Of a DNA stretch of 64,000 nt, positions 42,937 to 53,184 are shown piece by piece (the stretch's first letter is position 1; every line of letters starts with the position of its first letter). The stretch is from an uncultured Colwellia sp. (lineage in GTDB: Bacteria; Pseudomonadota; Gammaproteobacteria; Enterobacterales; Alteromonadaceae), in the NCBI GenBank assembly GCA_913061475.1, contig CAJXUN010000022.1, forward strand, positions 1 to 64,000, read 5' to 3'. The position numbers were made by a program, and so were the translations under genes. The notes beneath the pieces were generated by a model. The model made no database searches. It worked only from the letters and a program-made list of their open reading frames with translations, and had not been told where the DNA came from.

Positions 42937-45276
42937 CTATGTTTCTCTTTGCTTATCGCTACGCAGATTCGCGTGAGCGCTATGATTTGTCAAATTTGAT
43001 TTGGCTGACGCTGAGTCAATGTTTTGCTGGTATTGCGGGCCAAAAAAGCTCAGCACTAAGCAACTATGTGCAGCAATAGAGATCGTTGATGCGGTAATAT
43101 TAAGTTGCTCAGTGTTTGATTTTGTAATACTTGTTTGTCTCGTATGTACTGGTGAAGTGATTACTTCATCAGCGGTGTTGATCAGTTGCTGCCAGTAACC
43201 GTTAAGTACTGGCAGTTGATAATCTATCTCACACGGATGCGCATTGAAAATAACTAAAAGAGCGTCATCTTGGATGGCACCTTCAGTATTTTCTGATAAT
43301 TGCTCGTCGGTTTGTGCAAGTAGCATGGCAAAGCATTTCACTTCTTGGTCTTGCCAATCCGATGCTTGCATATACTCGCCGTGGCAATTAAGCCAATCAA
43401 TATCTTTTAAAGTGGTTTTATCCGAGATTTGTTGACCGTGATGATAATGACTACGGTTCAATAACGGGTGCTGTTTTCTTAATTGAATAAGTTGTTTAAC
43501 AAACGCTATTTCATGACTTTTACTGGAACTTTTGTTGCTATTTTCTAACGTTAAGTGCGACCAATCTAACCAAGATATTTCATTGTCTTGGCAATAAGCA
43601 TTGTTGTTGCCCATTTGGCTATTAGCCATTTCATCACCAGCAAGCAGCATGGGGGTGCCTTGGGAAATAAATAGCGTGGTTAATAAGTTGCGTTTTTGTC
43701 TGGCTCTAAGGCGGACAATAGTCGCATTATCAGATGCACCTTCATGACCGAAATTACAACTAAAGTTACTGCCATGGCCATCACGGTTGTTTTCGCCATT
43801 GGCTAAGTTATCAGGGCTTTGATAGCTGACTAAATCTTCTAGGGTAAAACCGTCGTGAGAGGTAATAAAATTGATACTGGCGCTAGGGCGACGACTGGGT
43901 TGTTCAAAAATATCACTTGAACCATGTAAACGCGCAGCAAACTCAGGCGCAATACCTAGATCGCCTCGCCAGAATCGTCGACAAGTATCACGAAATCTGT
44001 CATTCCATTCCAGCCAGTTTTTATCAAAGCGACCTAATTGATAACCGTCTTGACCAATATCCCAGGGTTCGGCAATCAGCTTAGTTTGGGCTAAAACAGG
44101 ATCTTGTTTTAATGCGCTAAAGAACGCGCTGTTTGCATTGAAATGAGGCGTTTCTCGGCCTAAGATCGTGGCGAGATCAAAGCGAAAACCATCAACGCCC
44201 ATGGTTTCTACCCAATAGCGTAAGCTGTCAGTGACTAACTGTAATACCCGTGGATGGGCAATGTTTAAAGTGTTGCCACAGCCAGAATAGTTTTCATAAA
44301 AGCGTTTGTCTTGGTTTTGTAAACGATAATAACTGGCGTTATCGATACCTTTAAAACTTAAGGTTGGCCCAAGTTCATTGCCTTCAGCGCTGTGGTTGTA
44401 AACCACGTCGAGCATCACTTCAATACCATGCTGATGAAACGTTTCTACCATGGCTCTAAATTCATCAATACTTTCTGCAGCACCCTTGGCATAACAATAA
44501 CTTGCCTGCGGTGTGAAAAATGACACGCTGTTATAGCCCCAATAATTACTGAGGCTTTTTTCTTCAATAAATGCTTCATTTAAAAACTGATGAACGGGCA
44601 TTAATTCTATGCTAGTAACACCGAGTGCCACTAAGTATTCAACAATATGTTCATTTGCCAAACCAGCAAAAGTACCTTTTAATTCAACCGGAACATTGGG
44701 GTGTTGTGCGGTAAAACCTTTTACATGCATTTCATAAAGAATGCTGTCGCGTTGGCGAACTTGTGGATGAGTGCTACATGGCTCAACAGCGTTTGAGTCA
44801 ACAACAATGCACTTAGCCATGGCCTTGGCATTGTCTTGAAGATCTAAGGTTAGATCCTGTCGAGGACATTGAGTTGAATTTCCGTCATCAGCGCTACTTG
44901 GCTGATAGGCATAATGTAAAGGCGAGTTTTTAACTTCGCCATGCAAGGCTTTTGCATAGGGGTCGAGCAATAATTTTGCCGGATTAAAACGATGGCCATT
45001 GTGCGGCTCAAAGGGGCCGTAAACACGATAACCATAGAGTGCGCCGGGCTTGATGCCGGCCACAAAACCATGAAAGATATCATCGGTATATTCGGGTAAT
45101 ACTAAACGTTGTATTTCATTTTCACCATTTTCATCAAACAGGCACAATTCGACCTTTTCAGCATGGGCTGAAAATAGCGCGAAGTTAGTACCGCTGCGGT
45201 CATTTTGTTGGTCGCCAGAGATAAAACTCGCGCCAAGCGGAAAACAACGGCCTGATGTGATAACAAATTGGCTCAC
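42937..45276 (-). CDS. glgX: Glycogen debranching enzyme (GH13, isoamylase type)
   Basis: A 779-residue enzyme that hydrolyses alpha-1,6 branches of phosphorylase-limit glycogen. An N-terminal CBM48 domain (YGYRVYGPFEPHNGHRFNPAKLLLDPYAKAL) precedes the barrel with DVVYNHSAEGNE, GVDGFRFDLATILGRE (nucleophile), a Glu in LIAEPWDIG and FITSHDGFTL. It is longer than E. coli GlgX (657) owing to insertions and a Ser/Thr-rich tail. Start is GTG, 4 bases after the glgB stop. Confidence 0.95.
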   Translation of the reverse strand: MSQFVITSGRCFPLGASFISGDQQNDRSGTNFALFSAHAEKVELCLFDENGENEIQRLVLPEYTDDIFHGFVAGIKPGALYGYRVYGPFEPHNGHRFNPAKLLLDPYAKALHGEVKNSPLHYAYQPSSADDGNSTQCPRQDLTLDLQDNAKAMAKCIVVDSNAVEPCSTHPQVRQRDSILYEMHVKGFTAQHPNVPVELKGTFAGLANEHIVEYLVALGVTSIELMPVHQFLNEAFIEEKSLSNYWGYNSVSFFTPQASYCYAKGAAESIDEFRAMVETFHQHGIEVMLDVVYNHSAEGNELGPTLSFKGIDNASYYRLQNQDKRFYENYSGCGNTLNIAHPRVLQLVTDSLRYWVETMGVDGFRFDLATILGRETPHFNANSAFFSALKQDPVLAQTKLIAEPWDIGQDGYQLGRFDKNWLEWNDRFRDTCRRFWRGDLGIAPEFAARLHGSSDIFEQPSRRPSASINFITSHDGFTLEDLVSYQSPDNLANGENNRDGHGSNFSCNFGHEGASDNATIVRLRARQKRNLLTTLFISQGTPMLLAGDEMANSQMGNNNAYCQDNEISWLDWSHLTLENSNKSSSKSHEIAFVKQLIQLRKQHPLLNRSHYHHGQQISDKTTLKDIDWLNCHGEYMQASDWQDQEVKCFAMLLAQTDEQLSENTEGAIQDDALLVIFNAHPCEIDYQLPVLNGYWQQLINTADEVITSPVHTRQTSITKSNTEQLNITASTISIAAHSCLVLSFFGPQYQQNIDSASAKSNLTNHSAHANLRSDKQRET

Positions 45277-45280
45277 AGGA

Positions 45281-47596
45281 TCAGTTCGCTCCTTGTAAGC
45301 AAAATATTACCGTTGCCATGGGCGGAACCGTCACTTTTATTTGATGAGGTTGTCCTTGCCACGGCGAGTTAATACTTTGTAATGGAAAAGAATTACCTTG
45401 GCCTGAGCCAGCGTAAATTTCCATGTCGGTATTAATGAGTTCTTTATAGCTGCCTGCTTCAGGTACACCGACGGTAAAATTTTGTTGAGCTTGAGTACTG
45501 AAATTACACAGCACAACTGCGGGCGAAGTGCCGTTATCGCCAAAGCGAATAAAGCTGTAAATAGACTGCTGCGCGTTTTCATGATCTAACCAAGTAAAGC
45601 CTTGTTGCTGGCAGTCTTTTTGATAGAGCGCAGGTGTTGTAGTGTAGACCTTATTTAAGTCTTGCACTAAACGTTGTACGCCGCTATGCCAATGAATATC
45701 GAGTTGATGCCAATCGAGTGCTTTATCGTGATCCCACTCTTTGCCTTGTGCAAATTCACAGCCCATAAAGAGTAATTTTTTACCGGGATGCGCCCACATA
45801 AAACCATAATAGGCACGTAAATTGGCAAATTGCTGCCATGCATCGCCCGGCATACGGGCGATAAGAGAGCCTTTGCCATGCACCACTTCGTCATGACTTA
45901 GCGGTAGAACAAAGTTTTCATCGAAGGCGTAAACCAAAGAAAAACTTAACTCATTATGGTGATGTTGACGATGCACCGGATCGCGCTTCATGTATTCTAG
46001 GCTGTCGTTCATCCAACCCATATTCCACTTGTAACCAAAACCTAAACCGCCATTGTCGGTAGGGCGAGAAACCCCAGGCCATGATGTAGACTCTTCAGCG
46101 ATAGAAAACGTGCCGGGGTAGAGCGAGTAAAGTTCTTCATTAAAACGCTTTAGAAAATCAACTGCTTCTAGATTTTCACGACCACCGTGCTTATTAGGGA
46201 TCCATTCACCTGCTTTACGGCTGTAATCTAAGTACAACATCGATGCGACAGCATCAACGCGAATACCGTCAACATGGAAAGTGTCAAGCCAATGTAAGGC
46301 ACTAGCACGTAGAAAGTTGGCGACTTCGACGCGACCGTAATTATAAATTAGGGTATTCCAGTCAGGATGATAGCCTTGGCGAGGGTCTGCATGTTCATAT
46401 AAATGGCTGCCATCAAATTGGGCAAGACCATGTGGATCACTTGGGAAATGGCCGGGCACCCAATCAATTAACAAACCTAAGTTCGCTTGGTGACATTGAT
46501 CAACAAAGTATTGAAAGTCTTCTCGGCTACCAAAACGCGAACTGGGTGAAAATAAACCCACCGGCTGATACCCCCAAGAACCGTCAAATGGAAACTCGCT
46601 GATTGGCATTAATTGCAGATGCGTAAAACCCATCTCTAAGGTATAGGGAATAAGCTTATCGGCAATGGTGCGATAGTTTAAATACTGATTGTTTTCATCT
46701 CGTTGCCATGAGCCTAAATGCACTTCATAGATAGAGATTGCCGCGTTGTGGGCATTACGCTTTGCGCGCTCGCTCAACCATCGTTGATCTTGCCATGGGT
46801 AGTCATGTTCATTGGCGACAATGGAGGCGGTATCAGGTCGATACTGCGCTTGTAGACCAAACGGATCGGCCTTTGCCGGCTGTAAGTTACCGGCATGATC
46901 CTTTATTTCAAATTTGTATAAGGCGCCCGCGTCAATGTTCGGGATAAATAGCTCCCAATAACCGCTACTTTCGCTATGCTCAATCGCGCTATCTCCAACT
47001 TGACAAGAAACCATTGGGTGGCAACGACCATCCCACTGATTAAAGTCGCCAATCACGCTAACATGACTAGCATTTGGTGCCCAAACGGCAAAGCTACAGC
47101 CACTAACTTCTCGTCCTGAGCATGTCTTTAAATTTGTTAAGTGTGCGCCAAGTTTTTTATAGGCGTTTTGGTGACACCCTTCACGTAATAAATGTAAGTC
47201 GAGTCCGCCGAGTACTTGTGTTGATGAAAAGGCAAAAGCGTCATCACAGATAACGCTTTGCTTCTCGCCGTTGATATGACGGGTGATTTTCAGTTGATAA
47301 TCAAAAGCTTTCTTTCTTCTCAACTTGAGTGAGTACAAACCTTCTGCGGCAATCGGCTTTAATTTACCGAGCGACTTTTGTGTTTTGCTATCGAGTATTT
47401 CAATAACGCATTCAACACCGCCCTCAACCCCACCCTCAATGGCGGCATCAGTGGCCTTATGGTTAATCAAGTGCGGCAGAAAAACCGTGATCACCAAGTA
47501 GCCTTTTGCAGACTCGGGGTGTAAACCCAAAACCTGATGTGGCTTAGGATGACTAGCGTTTAACAAGCTAGATATATCACGATTTTTTACTGCCAT
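45281..47596 (-). CDS. glgB: 1,4-alpha-glucan branching enzyme (GH13)
   Basis: A 771-residue enzyme that makes alpha-1,6 branches in glycogen. Two N-terminal CBM48-type domains come first, the second with FAVWAPNASHVSVIGDFNQWDGR. The barrel has DWVPGHFPSD, HVDGIRVDAVASMLYLDYSR (nucleophile Asp), IAEEST and LSHDEVVHGK. Length is near E. coli GlgB (728). ATG 47596 follows AGGAC by 7 bases and is preferred to an upstream ATG (47662). A short in-frame repeat (EGGVEGGVE) lies in the first domain. Confidence 0.95.
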   Translation of the reverse strand: MAVKNRDISSLLNASHPKPHQVLGLHPESAKGYLVITVFLPHLINHKATDAAIEGGVEGGVECVIEILDSKTQKSLGKLKPIAAEGLYSLKLRRKKAFDYQLKITRHINGEKQSVICDDAFAFSSTQVLGGLDLHLLREGCHQNAYKKLGAHLTNLKTCSGREVSGCSFAVWAPNASHVSVIGDFNQWDGRCHPMVSCQVGDSAIEHSESSGYWELFIPNIDAGALYKFEIKDHAGNLQPAKADPFGLQAQYRPDTASIVANEHDYPWQDQRWLSERAKRNAHNAAISIYEVHLGSWQRDENNQYLNYRTIADKLIPYTLEMGFTHLQLMPISEFPFDGSWGYQPVGLFSPSSRFGSREDFQYFVDQCHQANLGLLIDWVPGHFPSDPHGLAQFDGSHLYEHADPRQGYHPDWNTLIYNYGRVEVANFLRASALHWLDTFHVDGIRVDAVASMLYLDYSRKAGEWIPNKHGGRENLEAVDFLKRFNEELYSLYPGTFSIAEESTSWPGVSRPTDNGGLGFGYKWNMGWMNDSLEYMKRDPVHRQHHHNELSFSLVYAFDENFVLPLSHDEVVHGKGSLIARMPGDAWQQFANLRAYYGFMWAHPGKKLLFMGCEFAQGKEWDHDKALDWHQLDIHWHSGVQRLVQDLNKVYTTTPALYQKDCQQQGFTWLDHENAQQSIYSFIRFGDNGTSPAVVLCNFSTQAQQNFTVGVPEAGSYKELINTDMEIYAGSGQGNSFPLQSINSPWQGQPHQIKVTVPPMATVIFCLQGAN

Positions 47597-47706
47597 TGTT
47601 TGTCCTTTATTTTCTCTAACTAGCAAATGTTGATAGTAATAACAGCGGCAAGTATTGCTCACCGCTGTTATCTATCGATAAATATTTATCGATTAAACGC
47701 CTAGCA

Positions 47707-50214
47707 CTAAATGCTCGGTGTTAAATGCCAAATGTTTTGTACGTAGTCATCAATTGAGCGGTCAGAGTTAAATTTACCCATTAGCGCGGTATTTAAAATC
47801 GCCATTTTTGCCCACTGTTGCTGATTCTTATAGGCACTATCTAGTGCTTGATGGGCATTAGCATAGCTTTGAAAATCTGCTAATACTTTGTAAGGGTCGC
47901 CACCGGCTAAGAAGCAGTGTTTAAGGCCTGATAGTTCCCCCGGGTTACCTGGTGTAAAGTAATCCGTGTCTAACCAATCTAAACAAGCACGAATTTCAGC
48001 GCTATTTTCGTAATACTCGTGCGAGTTATAACCTTTTTCATCAAGCGCTTTCACTTCATCAACCGTTAAGCCGAAAATAAAGATATTGTCGTCGCCCACT
48101 TCTTCAGCTATTTCAATATTAGCGCCATCAAGTGTGCCAATAGTTACTGCACCGTTAAGGGCTAGTTTCATATTGCCAGTACCAGAAGCTTCTTTACCGG
48201 CAGTTGATATTTGCTCAGAAACATCAGCTGCGGGAATGATTTTTTCGGCTAAACTGACGCGGTAATTTGGTAAAAACACTACTTTTAACTTGTCTTGAAT
48301 ACGAACATCGTTATTAATTTTTTCAGCAATTTTATTGGTTGCGTAAATAATCTCTTTTGCTAGTTCGTAGCCTGGTGCGGCCTTAGCGCCAAAGATAAAC
48401 ACGCGAGGTTGCATATCGAGTTCTGGGTTCGCTAATAATCGACGGTATAACGCGATGATATGTAACAAGTTTAAATGTTGGCGTTTGTATTCATGTAAAC
48501 GCTTAATTTGTACATCAAAAATTGCGTCAGGGCTTACTGTAATACCGGTTAGTGTTTTAATTTCTTTAGTTAAGGCAATTTTGTTTTGATGTTTTATTGC
48601 CATAAACTTTTTCTGGAATGTTGCGTCATCAGCAAACTTTGCTAGTTCGCTTAAGCTGTTAAGGTCTTTCGCCCAGTCACCGTCGATAGTTTTATCGAGT
48701 AATTCAGCTAGTAAAGGGTTACAAGCTTTTAACCAACGACGTGGCGTAATACCGTTAGTCACGTTAGTTAATTTTGTTGGCCATAATTGGTCAAATTCAG
48801 GAAATAGATCTTGTTTCACTAAATCAGAGTGAATTTGTGCCACGCCGTTAACTTTATGAGAAGTAACAACACAAAGGTGCGCCATGCGTACTTTGCGTTC
48901 ATGACCTTCTTCAATCAGTGATAAGCGCGCACGCATTTCATTATTGTTTGGCCAAAGCGCTTCAACATCGTTATTTAAAAACGCTTCGTTGATGCGGTAT
49001 AAAATCGTTAAATGGCGCGGTAATACACGTTCAAATAATGCTACTGACCATTTTTCAAGGGCTTCAGGCAATAATGTGTGGTTAGTGTAAGCAAAAACTT
49101 GCTGACAAATACTCCAGGCGTTGTCCCAATCAATGTTTTTGTCATCGATTAATGTCCGCATTAACTCAAGTATGGCGATAGTGGGGTGGGTATCATTTAA
49201 CTGAATCGCCACCTTTTCACAAAATGTTGGCCAGTTTTTACTATCGCTAATTAAGCCGTATTGGTTTTCAAAACGGGCGATAATGTCTTGTACTGAACAA
49301 GCACAGAAGAAGTACTGTTGAACAAAGCGTAATTCTTTACCTGCGTCGTGTTCGTCATTTGGGTAAAGTACTTTAGAAACCGTTTCAGCGGCAACTTGCT
49401 GTTGGTGAGCATTTAAATAATCACCATTATTAAATAGATCCCAGTCAAAAGCGCTGTCAGCGCGACATTCCCATAAACGTAATGCATTTACCGTTTGTGA
49501 GTTATAGCCGACAATTGGCACATCCCAAGGAACACCTTTGAGCATTTTACCTGCATGCCATACTGATTTTGTAGTACCGTCAGCTTGAGCAATTTCTTCA
49601 ACATGACCATAAAGCGGAATAGTTTGGCTTGATTCAAGACGACAAACTTCCCACGGGCTGCCAAATTCACGCCACATATCAGGGGTTTCAATTTGGTGAC
49701 CATCAACAAAGCTTTGTTTGAATAAACCGTGTTGATAATGTACGCCGTAACCCATAGCGTTGTAATCAAGTGTTGCTAGTGAATCTAAAAAACAGGCTGC
49801 TAAACGGCCTAAACCGCCATTACCAAGGGCAAGATCAGCACCTTCTTCACATAAGTCAGCCAACTCAAAGCCCATTTTTTGTAGCGCTTTTTCTGTATTG
49901 GTATATAAACCTAAGTTATGTAAATTGTTAGATAGCAAACGGCCCATTAAATATTCGAGTGATAAATAGTTAACTGACTTTGCTTCATTTTGATTTTGAC
50001 GGGCTTTAGTGCTCTGTAATTTTTCAACGATAATGTCGTTAAGCGCGAGTGACGTTGCACGCCAATAAGCGGGTTTTTGGTTAGCACTGCTTTGTTCACC
50101 CATGGTGAACTGTAAATGGTGTTCGATACGTTGGCTAATGTCTGCCACAGTGATTGATTGTTTATTGCTTTTTACTGCAGGCTTTTTAGTTGACGCTTTT
50201 GTTTTGGAAACCAT
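47707..50214 (-). CDS. glgP: Glycogen/maltodextrin phosphorylase
   Basis: An 835-residue pyridoxal-phosphate enzyme that releases glucose-1-phosphate from the ends of alpha-glucans. The family signature EASGTGNMKLALNGA contains the PLP lysine, followed by TIGTLDGANIEI; the N-terminal half has NGGLGRLAACFLDS. Length fits (E. coli 815). An ATG at 50241 is possible, but the ATG at 50214 is nearer relatives. It is the first gene of the leftward alpha-glucan operon; glgC and glgA are absent from the window, so the operon is weighted to breakdown and remodelling. Confidence 0.95.
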   Translation of the reverse strand: MVSKTKASTKKPAVKSNKQSITVADISQRIEHHLQFTMGEQSSANQKPAYWRATSLALNDIIVEKLQSTKARQNQNEAKSVNYLSLEYLMGRLLSNNLHNLGLYTNTEKALQKMGFELADLCEEGADLALGNGGLGRLAACFLDSLATLDYNAMGYGVHYQHGLFKQSFVDGHQIETPDMWREFGSPWEVCRLESSQTIPLYGHVEEIAQADGTTKSVWHAGKMLKGVPWDVPIVGYNSQTVNALRLWECRADSAFDWDLFNNGDYLNAHQQQVAAETVSKVLYPNDEHDAGKELRFVQQYFFCACSVQDIIARFENQYGLISDSKNWPTFCEKVAIQLNDTHPTIAILELMRTLIDDKNIDWDNAWSICQQVFAYTNHTLLPEALEKWSVALFERVLPRHLTILYRINEAFLNNDVEALWPNNNEMRARLSLIEEGHERKVRMAHLCVVTSHKVNGVAQIHSDLVKQDLFPEFDQLWPTKLTNVTNGITPRRWLKACNPLLAELLDKTIDGDWAKDLNSLSELAKFADDATFQKKFMAIKHQNKIALTKEIKTLTGITVSPDAIFDVQIKRLHEYKRQHLNLLHIIALYRRLLANPELDMQPRVFIFGAKAAPGYELAKEIIYATNKIAEKINNDVRIQDKLKVVFLPNYRVSLAEKIIPAADVSEQISTAGKEASGTGNMKLALNGAVTIGTLDGANIEIAEEVGDDNIFIFGLTVDEVKALDEKGYNSHEYYENSAEIRACLDWLDTDYFTPGNPGELSGLKHCFLAGGDPYKVLADFQSYANAHQALDSAYKNQQQWAKMAILNTALMGKFNSDRSIDDYVQNIWHLTPSI

Positions 50215-50246
50215 ATAACTACAAACTCTTCTTTCGGACATTATTA

Positions 50247-50288
50247 TGTCGGTAAATTAATGTCGGTAAATTAATCTCGGTAAATTTT
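50247..50288. repeat. 14-bp tandem repeats in the glgP leader
   Basis: TGTCGGTAAATTAA occurs twice head to tail (50247-50274), followed by a diverged third copy (50275-50288). The array lies 33-74 bases upstream of the glgP start and may be a direct-repeat protein site or a slippage product. Confidence 0.7.
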
Positions 50289-50521
50289 CACCGCTGCGAT
50301 TTGGCAGCAAGATGAAAATACGGCATGTCTAGTATTAGTCCCTTAATGCGACAACATGTAATTGATGGAGCGACAATCAAGTTATAATTTTATTTTTTAA
50401 AATTGCGTTCGGACAATAAATTAGCCAGTGGCAACTTAACGCTCAATATATTTATGCATTTAATCTGTAATTTAACTGATGAATTAATTATGCCGATGTC
50501 TGACGGTAGAGCAATGAACTA

Positions 50522-50531
50522 CATACGTATG
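50522..50531. promoter_or_regulatory. CATACGTATG operator O1 (glgP/LacI control region)
   Basis: A perfect 10-bp palindrome in the extended form TACATACGTATGCA. LacI-family operators are even palindromes with a central CG, as here. It lies between glgP and the divergent LacI-type gene, 39 bases from its inverted copy at 50561. Confidence 0.7.
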
Positions 50532-50560
50532 CACAGCAGATATTTTTGATATTGCGCATG

Positions 50561-50570
50561 CATACGTATG
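50561..50570. promoter_or_regulatory. CATACGTATG operator O2 (glgP/LacI control region)
   Basis: Extended form TGCATACGTATGTA, the exact inverse of O1. Two such sites 39 bases (about four helical turns) apart suit a LacI-family repressor or activator acting at both divergent promoters. A close variant lies before the MFS gene at 54884. Confidence 0.7.
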
Positions 50571-50786
50571 TATTTTTTATCTATTACTGAAGTAAACTTC
50601 TCGATTGTCGGTCTATCCTTATAGTGTGCTTATATAAACGATTTATAGAAAATTAGTGTTAGCAACTTTCAGGTAAAATTGAGGCGTAAGTAATGATATT
50701 CGCGACATTGCATCACTAATTAAATTATGTACTTAGCCAAAGTGCTCGGTTAAGATGAGTTAATAATTTTCACTTGTAGGTAAATT

Positions 50787-51809
50787 GTGAAATCAAAACA
50801 AACATCATTTGATATTGCTTATCGTGCTGGCGTTTCTCAATCGACAGTATCTCGAGCATTACGTAATAGCCCTTTAGTTAATGAAGAAACACGTCGTCGT
50901 GTGCAAGAAATTGCGGCAGAGCTGAACTATAAAGTCGATAAAAATGCCAGCAGTTTACGTACGCAGCAAAGCGGTACTATTGCGCTGTTATTGTTTGAAG
51001 ACCCCACCAATGATGACTCATTAATAAATCCTTTCTTTTTATCGATGCTAGGCAGTATTACTCGTGCTAGTGCGAAAAAAGGTTATGACTTATTAGTATC
51101 ATTTCAACAAATGAGTAATGATTGGCACGCCGATTTTGAAGATACTCGTAAAGCTGACGGTATTATTTTATTAGGTTACGGTGACTACACCGACTATGAA
51201 GAAAAACTGGTACAGTTAATCAAACAAGAAACCCATTTTGTGCGTTGGGGCGCTGATGTTAAAGGATTGTCGGTTGTTTCTGTTGGTTGTGATAATTTTC
51301 ATGGCGGTTACCAAGTGACCGAACATGTGATTAACAAAAACCGTAAAAACTTTGCGTTTTTAGGTGGTGTTACTACTGGCTCACCAGAATTCTTAGACAG
51401 ATATAAAGGTCATTGCCAAGCGCTGAAAGATAATAATTTGGCGGTTGATAGCAAGTTGCAAATTGATGCGGTTTCAACTGACGAGTCAGGTTATCTTGCC
51501 GCTAAACAATTACTTGAAAATGGTGTTACTTTTGATGCTATTTGCGCCGCGAGTGACTTAATTGCCATTGGTGCGATGCGCGCCGTGCAGGAGGCGGGTT
51601 ATAATATTCCCAAAGATATCGCGGTTGTTGGCTTTGATGATATTGCCACGGCAAGTTCTACCTTTCCAGCTATGACCACTGCCAAGCAAGATACCGTATT
51701 GGCTGGTGAGCTATTAGTTGATAAGCTACTGCAATTAGTGCGTGGCGAAGAGGCGCAAACCCAACTTATGCCAACCACTTTAGTGGTGCGTAAGTCTTGC
51801 GGTAGTTAA
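50787..51809 (+). CDS. LacI-family transcriptional regulator of the alpha-glucan genes
   Basis: A 340-residue regulator. The N-terminal LacI helix-turn-helix and hinge are DIAYRAGVSQSTVSRALRNSPLVNEETRRRV. The periplasmic-binding-protein-like effector domain (about 60-335) ends with the family motif DIAVVGFDDIATASSTFPAMTTAKQD. Start is GTG with AGG 7 bases upstream. Its own control region and that of the MFS transporter carry the CATACGTATG-type palindromes, so it probably controls glgP-glgB-glgX-malQ-amylase and the transporter in response to maltodextrin or a related sugar. The effector is inferred. Confidence 0.92.
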   Translation: MKSKQTSFDIAYRAGVSQSTVSRALRNSPLVNEETRRRVQEIAAELNYKVDKNASSLRTQQSGTIALLLFEDPTNDDSLINPFFLSMLGSITRASAKKGYDLLVSFQQMSNDWHADFEDTRKADGIILLGYGDYTDYEEKLVQLIKQETHFVRWGADVKGLSVVSVGCDNFHGGYQVTEHVINKNRKNFAFLGGVTTGSPEFLDRYKGHCQALKDNNLAVDSKLQIDAVSTDESGYLAAKQLLENGVTFDAICAASDLIAIGAMRAVQEAGYNIPKDIAVVGFDDIATASSTFPAMTTAKQDTVLAGELLVDKLLQLVRGEEAQTQLMPTTLVVRKSCGS

Positions 51810-51824
51810 GCTTTTTAAATCTAA

Positions 51825-52043
51825 CTAGGCTTGGTATGGTGTAAAGTCTTTTACCGTGCCGTGGTCACATTTAACACAATTGAGTTGCTGACCTAACTTT
51901 TCCATTCTCGTGGCTTCATTTATTACCCAAGGGCGATTAACAAATGGCGGCTGATGACGGACATGTTGATTGTGGCCACATTGTAATTTAGCAACCCAAT
52001 GATTTTCTTCGTCGGTAGTAAAGCCAATTATTGCTTGTAACAT
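51825..52043 (-). CDS. DUF3565 family protein
   Basis: A 72-residue protein of the DUF3565 family: IIGFTTDEENHWVAKLQCGHNQHVRHQPP, FVNRPWVI and LGQQLNCVKCDHGT. The Cys/His set (CGHxxHxRH … CxxC) looks like a metal-binding site. Function unknown. It converges on the LacI gene, 15 bases away, and precedes nothing obvious in its own direction. Confidence 0.85.
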   Translation of the reverse strand: MLQAIIGFTTDEENHWVAKLQCGHNQHVRHQPPFVNRPWVINEATRMEKLGQQLNCVKCDHGTVKDFTPYQA

Positions 52044-52081
52044 AGTGAGATTTTCTTGATTAATATTACGAGAATAGGGTG

Positions 52082-52492
52082 TTAATTTTTCGTATTTGGT
52101 TGCCAGTGCATACCTTCACATTCCGGACGACTTAGCACAAAGCCAAACTTTTTATAAAGCTCGGGCACATCAGCCAGTAGGGTGATATAAGCACCTTCAG
52201 GTGCGTTTTCATTTAGGTATTGCATAATATTTTGCATAACGATACGCCCTAAACCTTGGCCTTGATATTGTGGGTCGACCGCAACATCAACAATTTCGAA
52301 ATTCAATGCGCCGTCGCCAACCACTCGGCCCATAGCAACTGTGTTATTGTCGATGATTAGGTGCACACCAAACAAACTGTTAGGTAAGGCTTTTTTAGCC
52401 GCTTCTACAGGACGAGGCGTTAAGCCGGAAATCACTCTTAAACGTAAAAAATCAGCTACTGCTGCCACTTCTTTAATAACTTTTACTGTCAT
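52082..52492 (-). CDS. GNAT-family N-acetyltransferase
   Basis: A 136-residue single-domain GNAT enzyme. The acetyl-CoA binding loop is VDVAVDPQYQGQGLGRIVMQNIMQYL (pattern QxxGxG/A), and the C-terminal part LYKKFGFVLSRPECEGMHW is typical of small aminoglycoside- or peptide-type GNATs. Acceptor unknown. It lies between DUF3565 and the outer-membrane protein gene, all leftward. Confidence 0.88.
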   Translation of the reverse strand: MTVKVIKEVAAVADFLRLRVISGLTPRPVEAAKKALPNSLFGVHLIIDNNTVAMGRVVGDGALNFEIVDVAVDPQYQGQGLGRIVMQNIMQYLNENAPEGAYITLLADVPELYKKFGFVLSRPECEGMHWQPNTKN

Positions 52493-52525
52493 GATTTCCT
52501 GCTTTATTATGCTTACGGCTGAATA

Positions 52526-53083
52526 TTAAAAACGATAACTTGCTTCGACACTGACACCATTAATGGTAATGTTGCTGCCAAGGTTTACCACATCATAGCC
52601 TATTTTTAGACCTATCCCCATATCATACTGATGCTTCCAACCCGCTGAGAAACCAAAGTCTGAACCGTCGTCACTGAAAACGGTTTTATTGTCATCAATA
52701 ATGTCATAGTCGTATTGCAGGGCATTAATTTGCACGTAGAAGCTATTACGCTTTGAAATAGGGTATTGCGCCTTAGCGCTGATCATGAAAGCGTTATAGT
52801 CGAGTTTTGAATCGGTAAAAATATCAGCAATGCTAGTAAATGAATTACTGTCACCATTTAAGTAACCAGCTCCAACGGCGAAATACTCATTAATATGGTA
52901 TTGATATGACAAGGTGTAATGCGCTGTAGTGACGTCATTTAACTCACGGGTGTTGTTATTGTTTTCAGTGTCAATAGCACTAAAATCAACTTGAACACCA
53001 ACAACATGAGGAGATTCTTGCGCCAAAATAGTTGTTGATGTCATTGAGAGTGCGAGCAGGCTAAATTTTAAAAAATGATGCAT
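52526..53083 (-). CDS. Outer-membrane beta-barrel protein
   Basis: A 185-residue protein with a signal peptide (LLALSMTSTTILA|QESP) and alternating hydrophobic strands ending in Phe (VSVEASYRF), typical of an eight-stranded barrel. The strand-loop pattern (YTLSYQYHINEYFAVGAGY, FYVQINALQYDY) supports this. It resembles small OmpA/OmpW-like or porin-family proteins; substrate unknown. It lies close to the GNAT gene (34 bases), probably by chance. Confidence 0.8.
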   Translation of the reverse strand: MHHFLKFSLLALSMTSTTILAQESPHVVGVQVDFSAIDTENNNNTRELNDVTTAHYTLSYQYHINEYFAVGAGYLNGDSNSFTSIADIFTDSKLDYNAFMISAKAQYPISKRNSFYVQINALQYDYDIIDDNKTVFSDDGSDFGFSAGWKHQYDMGIGLKIGYDVVNLGSNITINGVSVEASYRF

Positions 53084-53184
53084 AGTATTTATCTATATTC
53101 AAAAGTTAACGGGATGTTAACTAAAAACTTAGTGAAATACTATGCTTTGTATCGATTGCAACTTGTTAAGCTAAGGGATTCTCA

